This document shows, one piece after another, positions 18,712 through 27,237 of a stretch of 64,000 bases of DNA. Each line of letters starts with the position of its first letter. Within the stretch, counting starts at the first letter, position 1. The notes under the pieces are model-generated. The model was not told where the DNA came from and did not search any database. It worked only from the letters and a program-made list of their open reading frames with translations. Origin of the DNA: Comamonas sp009360615. GTDB taxonomy: Bacteria > Pseudomonadota > Gammaproteobacteria > Burkholderiales > Burkholderiaceae_C. The position numbers and the translations under genes were made by a program. The DNA lies in assembly GCF_035784015.1 (NCBI RefSeq), contig NZ_JALKOW010000003.1, one strand, 5' to 3'.

Positions 18712-18866
18712 GACAAGGCCCTCCAAAATGCAAACGGGGGCCATCGCCCCCAAAGAATGCGCACTGGGCGGGAAATATTCCGGCTCTAGATACACAGGAT
18801 CGCTATTTTAACGATCCGCACCTGGGCATGCTCGCCGACGACAGCAAGACCGTTGGAGAGACTGAC

Positions 18867-20045
18867 TCAGGCCTCTGCCAGCAGTCTCAACCCGGTGATG
18901 CGCTCGTGCTCGTGCGCCGCATAGCGATCCGTCATGCCCGCCACGAAATCGGCCACCACGCGCGCACGCGCGTGCAGTGTGTCGGCAAGATGGGCGCGCT
19001 GCACAAAGCGCGGCTTCATGCGCTCGGGCTCCTGCATATAGGCGGCAAAAAGCTCCTTCACCATCTGCTGGGCATGGTTCATGGTCTGGATGACCTGCGG
19101 ATGCCGATAGAGCTGGCTGAACAGAAACTGCTTGAGCGCCAGGGACTGCGCCTTCATCTCCGGACTGAAGCCTATCAGCGCCTTACCCTGCTGGCGCACC
19201 TGGTGCACCGAGCACACCCCCGCCTTCTCCAGGTTGGCAGACGAGTGACGGATCACGTCATAGACCTGATCGCTGAGCATGCGGCGAATGCTCTCATAGA
19301 GCAGTTTGCGCTGGGCTTGCGGCACCGCCAGATCGGGCCACTCCGCCAGCGTGGCTGCATGGTAGCGCGCAAACAAAGGCACGGCATCTCGCAGCTGGGC
19401 CATGGTGATCAGCCCGGATCGAACGCCATCGTCCACATCATGGGCGTTATAGGCAATCGCGTCCGCCAGATTGCAAAGCTGGGCCTCCAGTGAAGGCTGA
19501 GTGCCCTCCAGAAATCGCAGGGCTACGCCGCCTGGCTCACGCGCATTCAGCAACAGCGCATTGCTGCGCGAGCAGTGCTTGAGAATGCCCTCTCGCGTTT
19601 CAAAGGTCAGGTTCAGCCCATCGAAAGCAGGATAGCGCTCCTCCAGACGGTCGACCACACGCAGACTTTGCAGATTGTGCTCAAAGCCGCCATGCGGCTG
19701 CATGCACTCGTTGAGCGCATCCTGCCCTGCATGTCCAAACGGGGTATGCCCCAGGTCATGCGCCAGGCAGATGGCCTCCACCAGGTCTTCATCCAGGCGC
19801 AAGGAGCGCGCGATGGAGCGCCCCAGCTGGGCCACTTCCAGGGAATGCGTGAGCCGGGTGCGAAACAGATCGCCCTCATGGTTGACAAAGACCTGGGTCT
19901 TGTAAACCAGTCGCCTGAACGCCGAGGAATGAACAATGCGGTCCCGGTCGCGCTGAAAGTCGCTGCGCGTGGGGGCCTGGGGTTCGGCAAAGCGACGCCC
20001 GCGGCTTTGCCACGGAAGGCAGGCGTAGGAAGCCAGAGCGGTCAT
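18867..20045 (-). CDS. dgt: Deoxyguanosinetriphosphate triphosphohydrolase-like protein
   Basis: A 392-aa HD-domain dNTP triphosphohydrolase. The metal ligands are His67 (RTRLTHSLE) and His96-Asp97 (CLAHDLGHTPFGHAG), plus a later Asp in AYNAHDVDDGV. It hydrolyses dNTPs to nucleosides and triphosphate, affecting nucleotide pools. It lies about 80 bp downstream of aroB on the same strand, the usual betaproteobacterial order aroK-aroB-dgt. The substrate range (dGTP or any dNTP) is not clear from sequence. Confidence 0.92.
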   Translation of the reverse strand: MTALASYACLPWQSRGRRFAEPQAPTRSDFQRDRDRIVHSSAFRRLVYKTQVFVNHEGDLFRTRLTHSLEVAQLGRSIARSLRLDEDLVEAICLAHDLGHTPFGHAGQDALNECMQPHGGFEHNLQSLRVVDRLEERYPAFDGLNLTFETREGILKHCSRSNALLLNAREPGGVALRFLEGTQPSLEAQLCNLADAIAYNAHDVDDGVRSGLITMAQLRDAVPLFARYHAATLAEWPDLAVPQAQRKLLYESIRRMLSDQVYDVIRHSSANLEKAGVCSVHQVRQQGKALIGFSPEMKAQSLALKQFLFSQLYRHPQVIQTMNHAQQMVKELFAAYMQEPERMKPRFVQRAHLADTLHARARVVADFVAGMTDRYAAHEHERITGLRLLAEA

Positions 20046-20127
20046 GCAAATCGCCTCAACAACTCGATGCGATGACTCTAACAGCTATGGGCTCGCTTCC
20101 CCGGGGGGGCTCACATGGCACCATCCG

Positions 20128-21219
20128 TCAAGCGCAGCATTGGTCGATCACTTCACGCACCATCGTGTCGGGTGCCGACCTCGTCACTGCCTTGCCGGGG
20201 CCATCGATCAGCACAAAGCGGATTTCGCCGGCTTCGGATTTCTTGTCGACCCGCATCAGCTCCAGATATCGGCCAGCATTGTCCAGGGCATCGATGACTG
20301 CTCCGCGCACCGGCAAGCCCGCTCGCTCGATCAGCTTGCGCAGACGCGAGACAAAGCTCGCATCCACCAGGCCAAGACGCTGGGACAGCTGCGCTGCCAT
20401 CACCATGCCGGCCGCCACCCCCTCTCCATGCAACCAGTTGCCGTAGCCCATGCCGGCCTCGATCGCATGGCCAAAGGTGTGACCGAAATTGAGAATCGCG
20501 CGCAGACCGGACTCTTTCTCGTCCTGGGCGACCACCCAGGCCTTGATCTCCACGCTGCGCTTGACGGCATGGGCGAGCAGACCGCGATCACGGCGCAGCA
20601 GGCCTTCCATGTTCTGCTCGAGCCAGTCAAAGAACTGCATATCGGCAATCGGGCCGTACTTGATGATTTCACCCAGGCCCGCGCTCAGTTCGCGCTCTGG
20701 CAGGGTATCCAGCGTCGCCAGATCGCACAGCACCAGTTGCGGCTGGTAGAAGGCGCCGATCATGTTCTTGCCCAGCGGGTGGTTGATGGCCGTCTTGCCG
20801 CCCACCGAGGAGTCGACCTGGGACAGCAGCGTGGTGGGCACCTGCACAAAGGGCACTCCGCGCATATAGCTGGCGGCCGCAAAGCCCGTCATATCCCCCA
20901 CCACGCCACCGCCCAGTGCAAACAGCACCGTCTTGCGGTCGCAGCCGTGCTGCAGCAGGGCATCAAAAATCAGGTTCAGCGTCTGCCAGTCTTTATGGGC
21001 CTCGCCATCGGGCAGCACCACCGCATGGACCTGGGCATACTGGCGACTCAACGCCTGCTTGAGCGCCGGCAGGTAGAGCGGAGCCACGACCTCATTTGTC
21101 ACAATCAGCGCCGCTGCCGCCTTGGGCAAGGCCTGCCAGGTGGAGTTCAGGCCCAGCGAGCCCTCTGCAATCACGATGGGATAGCTGCGCTCATCCAGAT
21201 CAATATGCACGGTTTCCAC
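20128..21219 (-). CDS. aroB: 3-dehydroquinate synthase
   Basis: A 363-aa NAD- and metal-dependent enzyme of the shikimate pathway, converting DAHP to 3-dehydroquinate. The NAD-binding signature is ALGGGVVGDMTGFAAASYMRG-like. The substrate loop QVDSSVGGKTAINHPLGKN and the metal-binding FGHTFGHAIE and WLHGEGVAAG motifs are present. It follows aroK by 70 bp, in the conserved aroKB arrangement. Confidence 0.97.
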   Translation of the reverse strand: METVHIDLDERSYPIVIAEGSLGLNSTWQALPKAAAALIVTNEVVAPLYLPALKQALSRQYAQVHAVVLPDGEAHKDWQTLNLIFDALLQHGCDRKTVLFALGGGVVGDMTGFAAASYMRGVPFVQVPTTLLSQVDSSVGGKTAINHPLGKNMIGAFYQPQLVLCDLATLDTLPERELSAGLGEIIKYGPIADMQFFDWLEQNMEGLLRRDRGLLAHAVKRSVEIKAWVVAQDEKESGLRAILNFGHTFGHAIEAGMGYGNWLHGEGVAAGMVMAAQLSQRLGLVDASFVSRLRKLIERAGLPVRGAVIDALDNAGRYLELMRVDKKSEAGEIRFVLIDGPGKAVTRSAPDTMVREVIDQCCA

Positions 21220-21289
21220 GTTCGTACTCTTTCAAAAGATATAGCAGGCAGTGCATGTCCAGTAATGATCAGCCAGCTTTTCAGCAGAT

Positions 21290-21826
21290 TCAGGAATGAT
21301 GGCCCAGTTCGACCTGCATGGCCACTCGCTGGGCCACCTGCGCTGCCGACAGACCGCTGCCCGCCACCACGAAGTCCGCAACCTCCTTGTAGAGCGGATC
21401 CCTGAGGGCGTGCAAATCCTGCAAACGCTGCAGAGGATTGTCCACCTGAAGCAGGGGGCGCTGCGTGTCTCGCTGCAGACGTTTGGCGATTTCATGCGGC
21501 GACGCACTCAGATACACCACCTGGGCATGCGCTGCCAGCGCTGTCCGGTTTTCAGCCTTCAGCACGGCACCGCCCCCTGTGGCAACCACTGTTTTCTCGG
21601 CGCGCGCAAGCAGCACCGCCAGTACCTGCTGCTCCACCTCCCGGAACCTGGGCTCGCCTTCCTTGGCAAAGAACTCGCGAATCGTGCAGCCGACATGCTC
21701 TTCAATGGCCGTATCCACATCCACAAAAGACATGGACCAGCGCTTGGCCAAATAGCGTCCGATGGTGGATTTGCCGCAGCCGGGCAAACCCACAAGGGCA
21801 ATATGAAATTTCTTTTGAACAGTCAT
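21290..21826 (-). CDS. aroK: Shikimate kinase
   Basis: A 178-aa kinase. The P-loop is GLPGCGKST (near residue 13), the shikimate-binding Asp is in DVDTAIE, the TGGGAV motif is present, and the lid has QRDTQRPLL. ATG 21826 (MTVQKKF) is chosen because the upstream frame overlaps the pilQ terminator and has no family match. It lies 115 bp downstream of pilQ and 70 bp upstream of aroB. The terminator just upstream implies its own promoter. Confidence 0.96.
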   Translation of the reverse strand: MTVQKKFHIALVGLPGCGKSTIGRYLAKRWSMSFVDVDTAIEEHVGCTIREFFAKEGEPRFREVEQQVLAVLLARAEKTVVATGGGAVLKAENRTALAAHAQVVYLSASPHEIAKRLQRDTQRPLLQVDNPLQRLQDLHALRDPLYKEVADFVVAGSGLSAAQVAQRVAMQVELGHHS

Positions 21827-21888
21827 CGCGTTACCGTCATCCGCCAATCCGGCCAGCCCGTGATTCTCGCAGCCCGCAGATATTACAA

Positions 21889-21919
21889 ACAAAAAGGCCC
21901 GCATCCATGCATGCGGGCC
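21889..21919 (-). terminator. Terminator between pilQ and aroK
   Basis: Stem GGCCCGCAT (21896-21904) pairs with ATGCGGGCC (21911-21919). Read on the minus strand it ends in TTTTTGTTTG. It separates the pilMNOPQ transcript from aroKB. Confidence 0.85.
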
Positions 21920-21940
21920 CGATGGTAAAACTGAAAACAG

Positions 21941-24046
21941 CTATCTGCCGGTGCTGCGCACCTGGTTCAACATCTTGGGCGTGATGAAAACCAGCATTTC
22001 GCGCTTGGTGGATGCCTTGCTCGTATTGCGGAACAAATGCCCCAGAACCGGGAGATCGCCAAACAGCGGCACCTTGTTGAGCTGGTTGGTCTCCTCCATC
22101 TCAAAGATGCCGCCGATCACGACCGTGCCCCCGTTTTCGACCAGCACCTGGGTCTTGATGTGCTTGGTATCGATGGCAACCCCCTGGGTCGTGGTCTCGC
22201 CACGGCTGTCCTTGTTCACGTCCAGATCCAGAATGATGTCGCCCTCCGGCGTGATCTGCGGAGTCACCTCCAGCTTCAGCACCGCCTTCTTGAACGCAAT
22301 CGTCGTCGCACCATTCGGCGCTGTCACGGAATACGGGTATTCCGTGCCTTGCTCGATCAAGGCCTTGTTCTGGTCTGCCGTCACCAGGCGGGGATTGGAG
22401 ATGATCTTGCCGTCACCTTCGGCCTCCAGCGCGGACAACTCCAGGGACAGGAAACGCGTCATGGAGCTATTGAAGACGGAGAATGCGACCTGACCCACGG
22501 TATTCACGCCAGCAACGCTGGCCGGCAAGTTGACGAAATTGCCGCTCGGGAACTTGGAGTTCCCTCCCGAGCTGCTATCTGGCAAAAATTGAGACGAAGT
22601 CATGGAGGCATTGCTGCCAACCGCCCCGCCGCCGAACTTCACCCCCAGGGAGCGCCCGAAGGTATCGCGCGCCTCAACGATGCGGGCCTCGATCATGACC
22701 TGGCGCACCGGCACATCAAGCTTGACCAGCAACGCTTTCATTTCATCCAGCTTGGTCGGCGTATCCGTCACGAACAGCTGGTTGGTACGGGGCTCGGAAA
22801 TGGCAGAGCCGCGCGACGACAGAAAGCGCGTGCTGGCACCGGTACCGCCACCGCCTGTCGATGTGGTGATCTGCTGGAGAATGTCCGCCGCCTTCGCGTA
22901 GTTGAGCTGGAAGCCCTGCGTACGCAAAGGCTCCAGCTTCTGAATCTCCATGGCTGCTTCGTAGTCGCGCTTGGTGCGCGCATCGATCTCGTCCTTGGGA
23001 GCAATCCAGAGCACGGACCCGGACTTGCGCATGCCCAGCCCCTTGGCATCCATGATGATCTGCAGCGCCTGGTCCCAGGGCACATCCTTGAGGCGCAGCG
23101 TCAGCGCACCTGACACCGTATCCGAGGTGACGATGTTGAAGTTGGTGAAATCCGCAATGACCTGCAGCAGGGAGCGCACTTCGATGTTCTGGAAATTGAG
23201 CGAGAGCTTCTCGCCGCTATAGCCCGGGCCCTGGGTCAGCTTGCTGGTGTCGATCTTTTTCTGGCGCACTTCCACCACGAACTGATTGTCGCTCTGGTAG
23301 GCGCTGTGCTCCCAGTCCCCCACGGGGTCGATGCGCATGCGCACACGATCGCCTTGCTGCGTGGTCGAGATCGTTTGCACCGGTGTGCCGAAATCTCCCA
23401 CATCCAGCTTCCTGCGCAAGTTCTCGGGCAGGGCTGTGCGCAGAAAGTCCACCGTCAGGCCCTTGCCCTCCTGGCGGAGATCCACGCCGACCTGACTGCT
23501 GCCCAGGCTGACCACGATCCGGCCGGAGCCATCGCTGCCGCGGCGAAAGTCGATGGCGCGAATCGGCGCAGTATCGGAGGGTGCCGTCTTGCTCTCGAAT
23601 ACCGGTGCCATCGCTGCCGCTGCAGCCGTGGCGGATGCTGCGGCACCGGCAGGATCGAGCAGGATGAGCAGAGCTTTGCCCTCACGCTGCAGCCGGTAGG
23701 TCGTGGCCGTCTTCAGGTTCAGCACCAGGCGCGATCGGCCCGATGCCTCCACCAGATTCGCCGAACGCAGATTGCCCTGGTTGAACTCCACCAGGGACTT
23801 GCCAGAGCCATTGCTCACGCCCGGAAAATCCAGCGCGATGCGCGCAGGAGACTGCACGACAAACCCGCTCGGGTCGGCTGCCAGCGGCTCGGACATCTCG
23901 ACACGGACCACTTCGGAGCCTGACTGCAAGGCGCCTGTTACCGACTCGATCCGCACCTGGGCCCAAGCCGCCGAAGAAAGCAAAAGGCCGCTCAGGGCCA
24001 GACCCCAACGGGCCCTCGCCATGGTGCTACGGTTCAAACCCATCAT
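21941..24046 (-). CDS. pilQ: Type IV pilus outer-membrane secretin
   Basis: A 701-aa secretin forming the outer-membrane channel for the type IV pilus. A signal peptide (ending SSAAWAQ near residue 30) is followed by two AMIN-like domains (about 35-260), an STN/N0 domain (LSLNFQNIEVRSLLQVIADFT), secretin N1 (about 370-460, PTKLDEMKALLVKLDVPVRQVMIEARIVE) and the C-terminal secretin domain with VPLFGDLPVLGHLF. Its ATG overlaps the pilP stop by 4 bp. It is the last gene of pilMNOPQ. Either of two adjacent ATGs (24046, 24043) could start it. Confidence 0.97.
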   Translation of the reverse strand: MMGLNRSTMARARWGLALSGLLLSSAAWAQVRIESVTGALQSGSEVVRVEMSEPLAADPSGFVVQSPARIALDFPGVSNGSGKSLVEFNQGNLRSANLVEASGRSRLVLNLKTATTYRLQREGKALLILLDPAGAAASATAAAAAMAPVFESKTAPSDTAPIRAIDFRRGSDGSGRIVVSLGSSQVGVDLRQEGKGLTVDFLRTALPENLRRKLDVGDFGTPVQTISTTQQGDRVRMRIDPVGDWEHSAYQSDNQFVVEVRQKKIDTSKLTQGPGYSGEKLSLNFQNIEVRSLLQVIADFTNFNIVTSDTVSGALTLRLKDVPWDQALQIIMDAKGLGMRKSGSVLWIAPKDEIDARTKRDYEAAMEIQKLEPLRTQGFQLNYAKAADILQQITTSTGGGGTGASTRFLSSRGSAISEPRTNQLFVTDTPTKLDEMKALLVKLDVPVRQVMIEARIVEARDTFGRSLGVKFGGGAVGSNASMTSSQFLPDSSSGGNSKFPSGNFVNLPASVAGVNTVGQVAFSVFNSSMTRFLSLELSALEAEGDGKIISNPRLVTADQNKALIEQGTEYPYSVTAPNGATTIAFKKAVLKLEVTPQITPEGDIILDLDVNKDSRGETTTQGVAIDTKHIKTQVLVENGGTVVIGGIFEMEETNQLNKVPLFGDLPVLGHLFRNTSKASTKREMLVFITPKMLNQVRSTGR

Positions 24047-24594
24047 TTGCCAACCTCCTGCAACTCCAAAGTGCTTGTTCTTTCAATCCAGTCACCACCG
24101 CCATCCTGGACAATTTCTCTCAGCTGGATGGAGTTTTCCGTTATCCGGGTGATCTTTCCGTAGTTCTGCCCCAGGTAGTTGCCGACACGTACCTGATAGA
24201 GCAGCCCCCCGACCTTGACCAAAGCCGTCGGCACGTTCTTCTTGTCCAGGCTGCCCACCATGGTCATGGTGTCCAGCGGCTCCGCCTCCAGCGGTTCCTT
24301 GCGGCGGTTCAGCTCCGGCGTCAGCAAGGCCGTACTGGTATTGGATTGCGCCGATTCCTTGCGCAAAACCTGAATCAGCTTGAGCGGGTTGAAGGGTTCC
24401 ATGCCTTCAGCCCCCGTATATGCCTGGGGCTTGAACGGCTTGGGCTCCTCCAGCGGCGTCACGCGAGGCCTGGCATTGGCGCGCTCCTGTGCCATCCACT
24501 CGCGCAACTGATCCTCTTCGGAGGAGGTGCAGCCCGCCAGCAAAGCACTGCTTGCCAAAAGCAGGCAGAAGGGGCTCCAGAAGGACTTGCTCAT
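24043..24594 (-). CDS. pilP: Type IV pilus inner-membrane lipoprotein
   Basis: A 183-aa lipoprotein with lipobox LLAGC (Cys22). The C-terminal domain (about 105-183, VGNYLGQNYGKITRI) is the part that contacts PilQ. A flexible Pro-rich N-terminal stretch (residues 35-70) links it to PilNO. It overlaps pilO and pilQ by 4 bp each, the classic coupled arrangement. Confidence 0.95.
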   Translation of the reverse strand: MSKSFWSPFCLLLASSALLAGCTSSEEDQLREWMAQERANARPRVTPLEEPKPFKPQAYTGAEGMEPFNPLKLIQVLRKESAQSNTSTALLTPELNRRKEPLEAEPLDTMTMVGSLDKKNVPTALVKVGGLLYQVRVGNYLGQNYGKITRITENSIQLREIVQDGGGDWIERTSTLELQEVGK

Positions 24595-25265
24595 TTCTTC
24601 CCCTTGGCTGCGTCGCGCTGTGCCTTGACTTCGTCGGCATCCAGATATCGGAAGGTACGCGCCGTGGCATCCATGGACAGCACCTCCGTATCCTTGCTGC
24701 CGGGAGCGATGGACAGATTGTTCAAGGTCACGATCCGCGACAGGAAAGCGATATCCGAGGCAAACGCACCGATGTCGTGGTAGCGCCCCGTCACTTTCAG
24801 CGCGATCGGCAGCTCGGCATAGTATTCCTTGGTCACCATGGCACCGGGACGGAAGACTTCAAACTGCAGGCTGCGCCCCAGACCGGCCTGGTTGATATCG
24901 GAAAGCAACGCCGCCATTTCCGCCTTGCTGGGCAACTGCTTCTCCAGCTGCGTCACATACTGCTGCACCTGCTCGCGCTGCTTCTTCAAGCCATCAAGGC
25001 TCACTGCCTTGACCATCTTCCTGGAATAGTCCTCGCGCAAGGTCACCTCGGTGGCGCGCTCGGCTTCGAGCTCTGCCTCGTAGTCTTTGAGCATGACGAA
25101 CCACAGCAGGGCGGCGACGGCGATCGCCACGGCGGCATACAGCAGGCCCTTGGGCAGCGCCGGCCACACCGAAGGGTCATTGGGATCCAGATTGCGGAAC
25201 TGGCGCTGAATTTTGTCTTGCAGCGCAGCGAAATCGATATCCGGAGATTTCTTTGTTTTGGCCAT
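24591..25265 (-). CDS. pilO: Type IV pilus assembly protein PilO
   Basis: A 224-aa bitopic inner-membrane protein. A single TM helix lies near residues 40-65 (LLYAAVAIAVAALLWFVML), then a coiled-coil (about 70-115) and a ferredoxin-like periplasmic domain. It forms the alignment complex with PilN and PilP. It overlaps pilN by 1 bp and pilP by 4 bp. Confidence 0.95.
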   Translation of the reverse strand: MAKTKKSPDIDFAALQDKIQRQFRNLDPNDPSVWPALPKGLLYAAVAIAVAALLWFVMLKDYEAELEAERATEVTLREDYSRKMVKAVSLDGLKKQREQVQQYVTQLEKQLPSKAEMAALLSDINQAGLGRSLQFEVFRPGAMVTKEYYAELPIALKVTGRYHDIGAFASDIAFLSRIVTLNNLSIAPGSKDTEVLSMDATARTFRYLDADEVKAQRDAAKGKK

Positions 25266-25876
25266 TACTGCGCCTTCACGGTGGGACCTGCGGCTTGCAG
25301 ACTCTTCTCTGCATCACTGGCCCGGGTCAGATTGAAGCGCATGGTGAACGCCGCCGCACGGCGCTTGTCCTTGGCGGTCACATCCACGGTCTTGGCCACG
25401 ATTTCCATCAGCTCCGGCTTGGAGAACCAGGGCGTGCCATCGGTCAGATTGCGCAGCATCTCGGAGATGCGCTCATTCGACTGTGCGGTGCCCTGCATGG
25501 TCACCGACAGGCCTTCCTGCTTGATGCTGCTGATGTAGACACCTTCCGGCAGTTGCCTGACCAGCTCGTTGAGCAGGTAAACCGGCAGGTTGCGGTCGGA
25601 CTGCAGATCCTCCACGGCCTTCTGGCGTGCGCGCAGGGCAGTGATTTCGGACTCGAGTCCTTCGATTTCCTTGATCTGAGTCTCCAGGATCCTGATTTCG
25701 GAGCGCAGCAGATTGTTCTTGTTCTGCTGACCCTCGATCATCATCTGGAAGTACCAGTAGATCAGCGCGGCGATCAGCAGCCCCATCAGCGCGGCCAGCA
25801 CCATATTGACCTGAAACGCCTCTTTGCGGCGCTTCTTGGCTGCCTCGCGGTGCGGTAGTAGGTTGATCGATATCAC
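25265..25876 (-). CDS. pilN: Type IV pilus assembly protein PilN
   Basis: A 203-aa bitopic protein. The cytoplasmic N terminus has the ISINLLPHRE motif that docks in PilM, followed by a TM helix near residues 25-45, a coiled-coil and a PilN periplasmic domain. It overlaps pilM by 4 bp. Confidence 0.96.
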   Translation of the reverse strand: MISINLLPHREAAKKRRKEAFQVNMVLAALMGLLIAALIYWYFQMMIEGQQNKNNLLRSEIRILETQIKEIEGLESEITALRARQKAVEDLQSDRNLPVYLLNELVRQLPEGVYISSIKQEGLSVTMQGTAQSNERISEMLRNLTDGTPWFSKPELMEIVAKTVDVTAKDKRRAAAFTMRFNLTRASDAEKSLQAAGPTVKAQ

Positions 25877-26955
25877 TCTTGAAACCTCCGCATGGCCAGA
25901 CCGCAGGAGGTCAGATAGGACGGCGCCTCACGCGCCATCTTTTTCAGGCGCACACCGCTGCCAATTTCCATGCCCTCGAAGGGATTGGCGAGGCTGCAGG
26001 CACAGCCCGTCTGCTGGCTGACGGCATCCACCAGCCCCGGCAGGGACGAGGACCCGCCGGCCAGCAAAATATGATCGACGCGGTTGTAGGGGGTACTCGT
26101 GAAGAAGAACTGCAGCGCACGCGCCACCTCCTGGGTCAGGCTTTGCACAAAGGGCTTGAGCACCCCCCCCGCATAATCGTCGGGCAATTCACCGCTGCGC
26201 TTCTTGGCTTCGGCCTCCTCCGCAGAGAAACCGTACTGGCGTGCGATCAGCTGGGTCAGCTGTGCGCCGCCAAAAGCCTGATCCCGCTCATACAGCACCT
26301 CGTCATTGCGAAGCACCTGCATGCTGGTGGTCATGGCCCCCACCTCGAACAGTGCGACAACGGCGTCACGTCCGGCATTGGGCAGCCGCGACACCAGACG
26401 CGTGGCCGCCATCCGGGCGGCATAGGGCTCGATATCGATGACGATGGGCTTGAGCCCCGCCGCCTCGGCCAGGCCCTGGCGGTCCTGCACTTTTTCCTTG
26501 CGCGAGGCCGCGATCAGCACATCCACATCGCCAGGCGATACCAGAGACGGGCCCACCACGCAGAAATCCAGGCTCACCTCGTCGAGCGAGAAGGGAATGT
26601 ACTGATTGGCTTCGGACTCGACCTGAACTTCCATTTCCAGCTCGGTCAAACCGGATGGCAATGTGATCTTCTTGGTGATCACGGCTGCGGCAGGCAGCGC
26701 CATGGCGACCTGCTTGGTACGCGTCCCGCTTTTCTTGACCAGGCGGCGCACCGCCTCCGCCACCTCGTCAAATTTTTCAATATTGCCGTCGGTGATCCAG
26801 CCTTTTTCAAGCGGCTCGATCGCACAACGCTCCAGTTGCCACTCGCCGGATTTGCTTTTGGCCAGCTCGACCAGCTTCACGCTGGAGGAGCTGACGTCAA
26901 TGCCAAGCAAAGGTGCAGGCTGACGGCTGAATAAAGAACTCAGAGCAATCAACAT
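25873..26955 (-). CDS. pilM: Type IV pilus actin-like ATPase PilM
   Basis: A 360-aa cytoplasmic FtsA/actin-like protein that links PilN to the motor. The phosphate-1 motif is LLGIDVSSSSVKLVEL, and ILLAGGSSSLPGL is the adenosine motif near residue 310. The start is taken as MLIALSSLF (ATG 26955); a longer frame begins 30 bp upstream. It is the first gene of the pil operon, divergent from ponA across 282 bp, as in many proteobacteria. Confidence 0.96.
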   Translation of the reverse strand: MLIALSSLFSRQPAPLLGIDVSSSSVKLVELAKSKSGEWQLERCAIEPLEKGWITDGNIEKFDEVAEAVRRLVKKSGTRTKQVAMALPAAAVITKKITLPSGLTELEMEVQVESEANQYIPFSLDEVSLDFCVVGPSLVSPGDVDVLIAASRKEKVQDRQGLAEAAGLKPIVIDIEPYAARMAATRLVSRLPNAGRDAVVALFEVGAMTTSMQVLRNDEVLYERDQAFGGAQLTQLIARQYGFSAEEAEAKKRSGELPDDYAGGVLKPFVQSLTQEVARALQFFFTSTPYNRVDHILLAGGSSSLPGLVDAVSQQTGCACSLANPFEGMEIGSGVRLKKMAREAPSYLTSCGLAMRRFQE

Positions 26956-27205
26956 GCCCCCCCAGGTTTGTAAGAATGGAAACAAAAGCCAGCAATACCC
27001 CGGGATCCTAGCAGCAAGCTATAGCAGCACATGCTTTGCTGCAGCGCTTTGCACCATATTTCGTGGCCAAAAAAAGACAAACTTGTGTAACGTCAAACAG
27101 CAGGAAAGCCACCCCTTGCCCAGAGTGGTGCTTACCCTGTGATTTAGGATTCCACCAAAGCGCGGCCTCACCCAGCCGCCGAGATGCTTTTCCGGGAGGC
27201 ATTTC

Positions 27206-27211
27206 TATAAT
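27206..27211 (+). promoter_or_regulatory. Candidate -10 box upstream of ponA
   Basis: A perfect TATAAT lies 27 bp before the proposed ponA ATG. No good -35 box is seen at the right spacing. It is in the divergent pilM/ponA intergenic region (26956-27237), where I see no other element. Confidence 0.35.
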
Positions 27212-27237
27212 GCCCTACCCCTTGTCAATACTGCGAA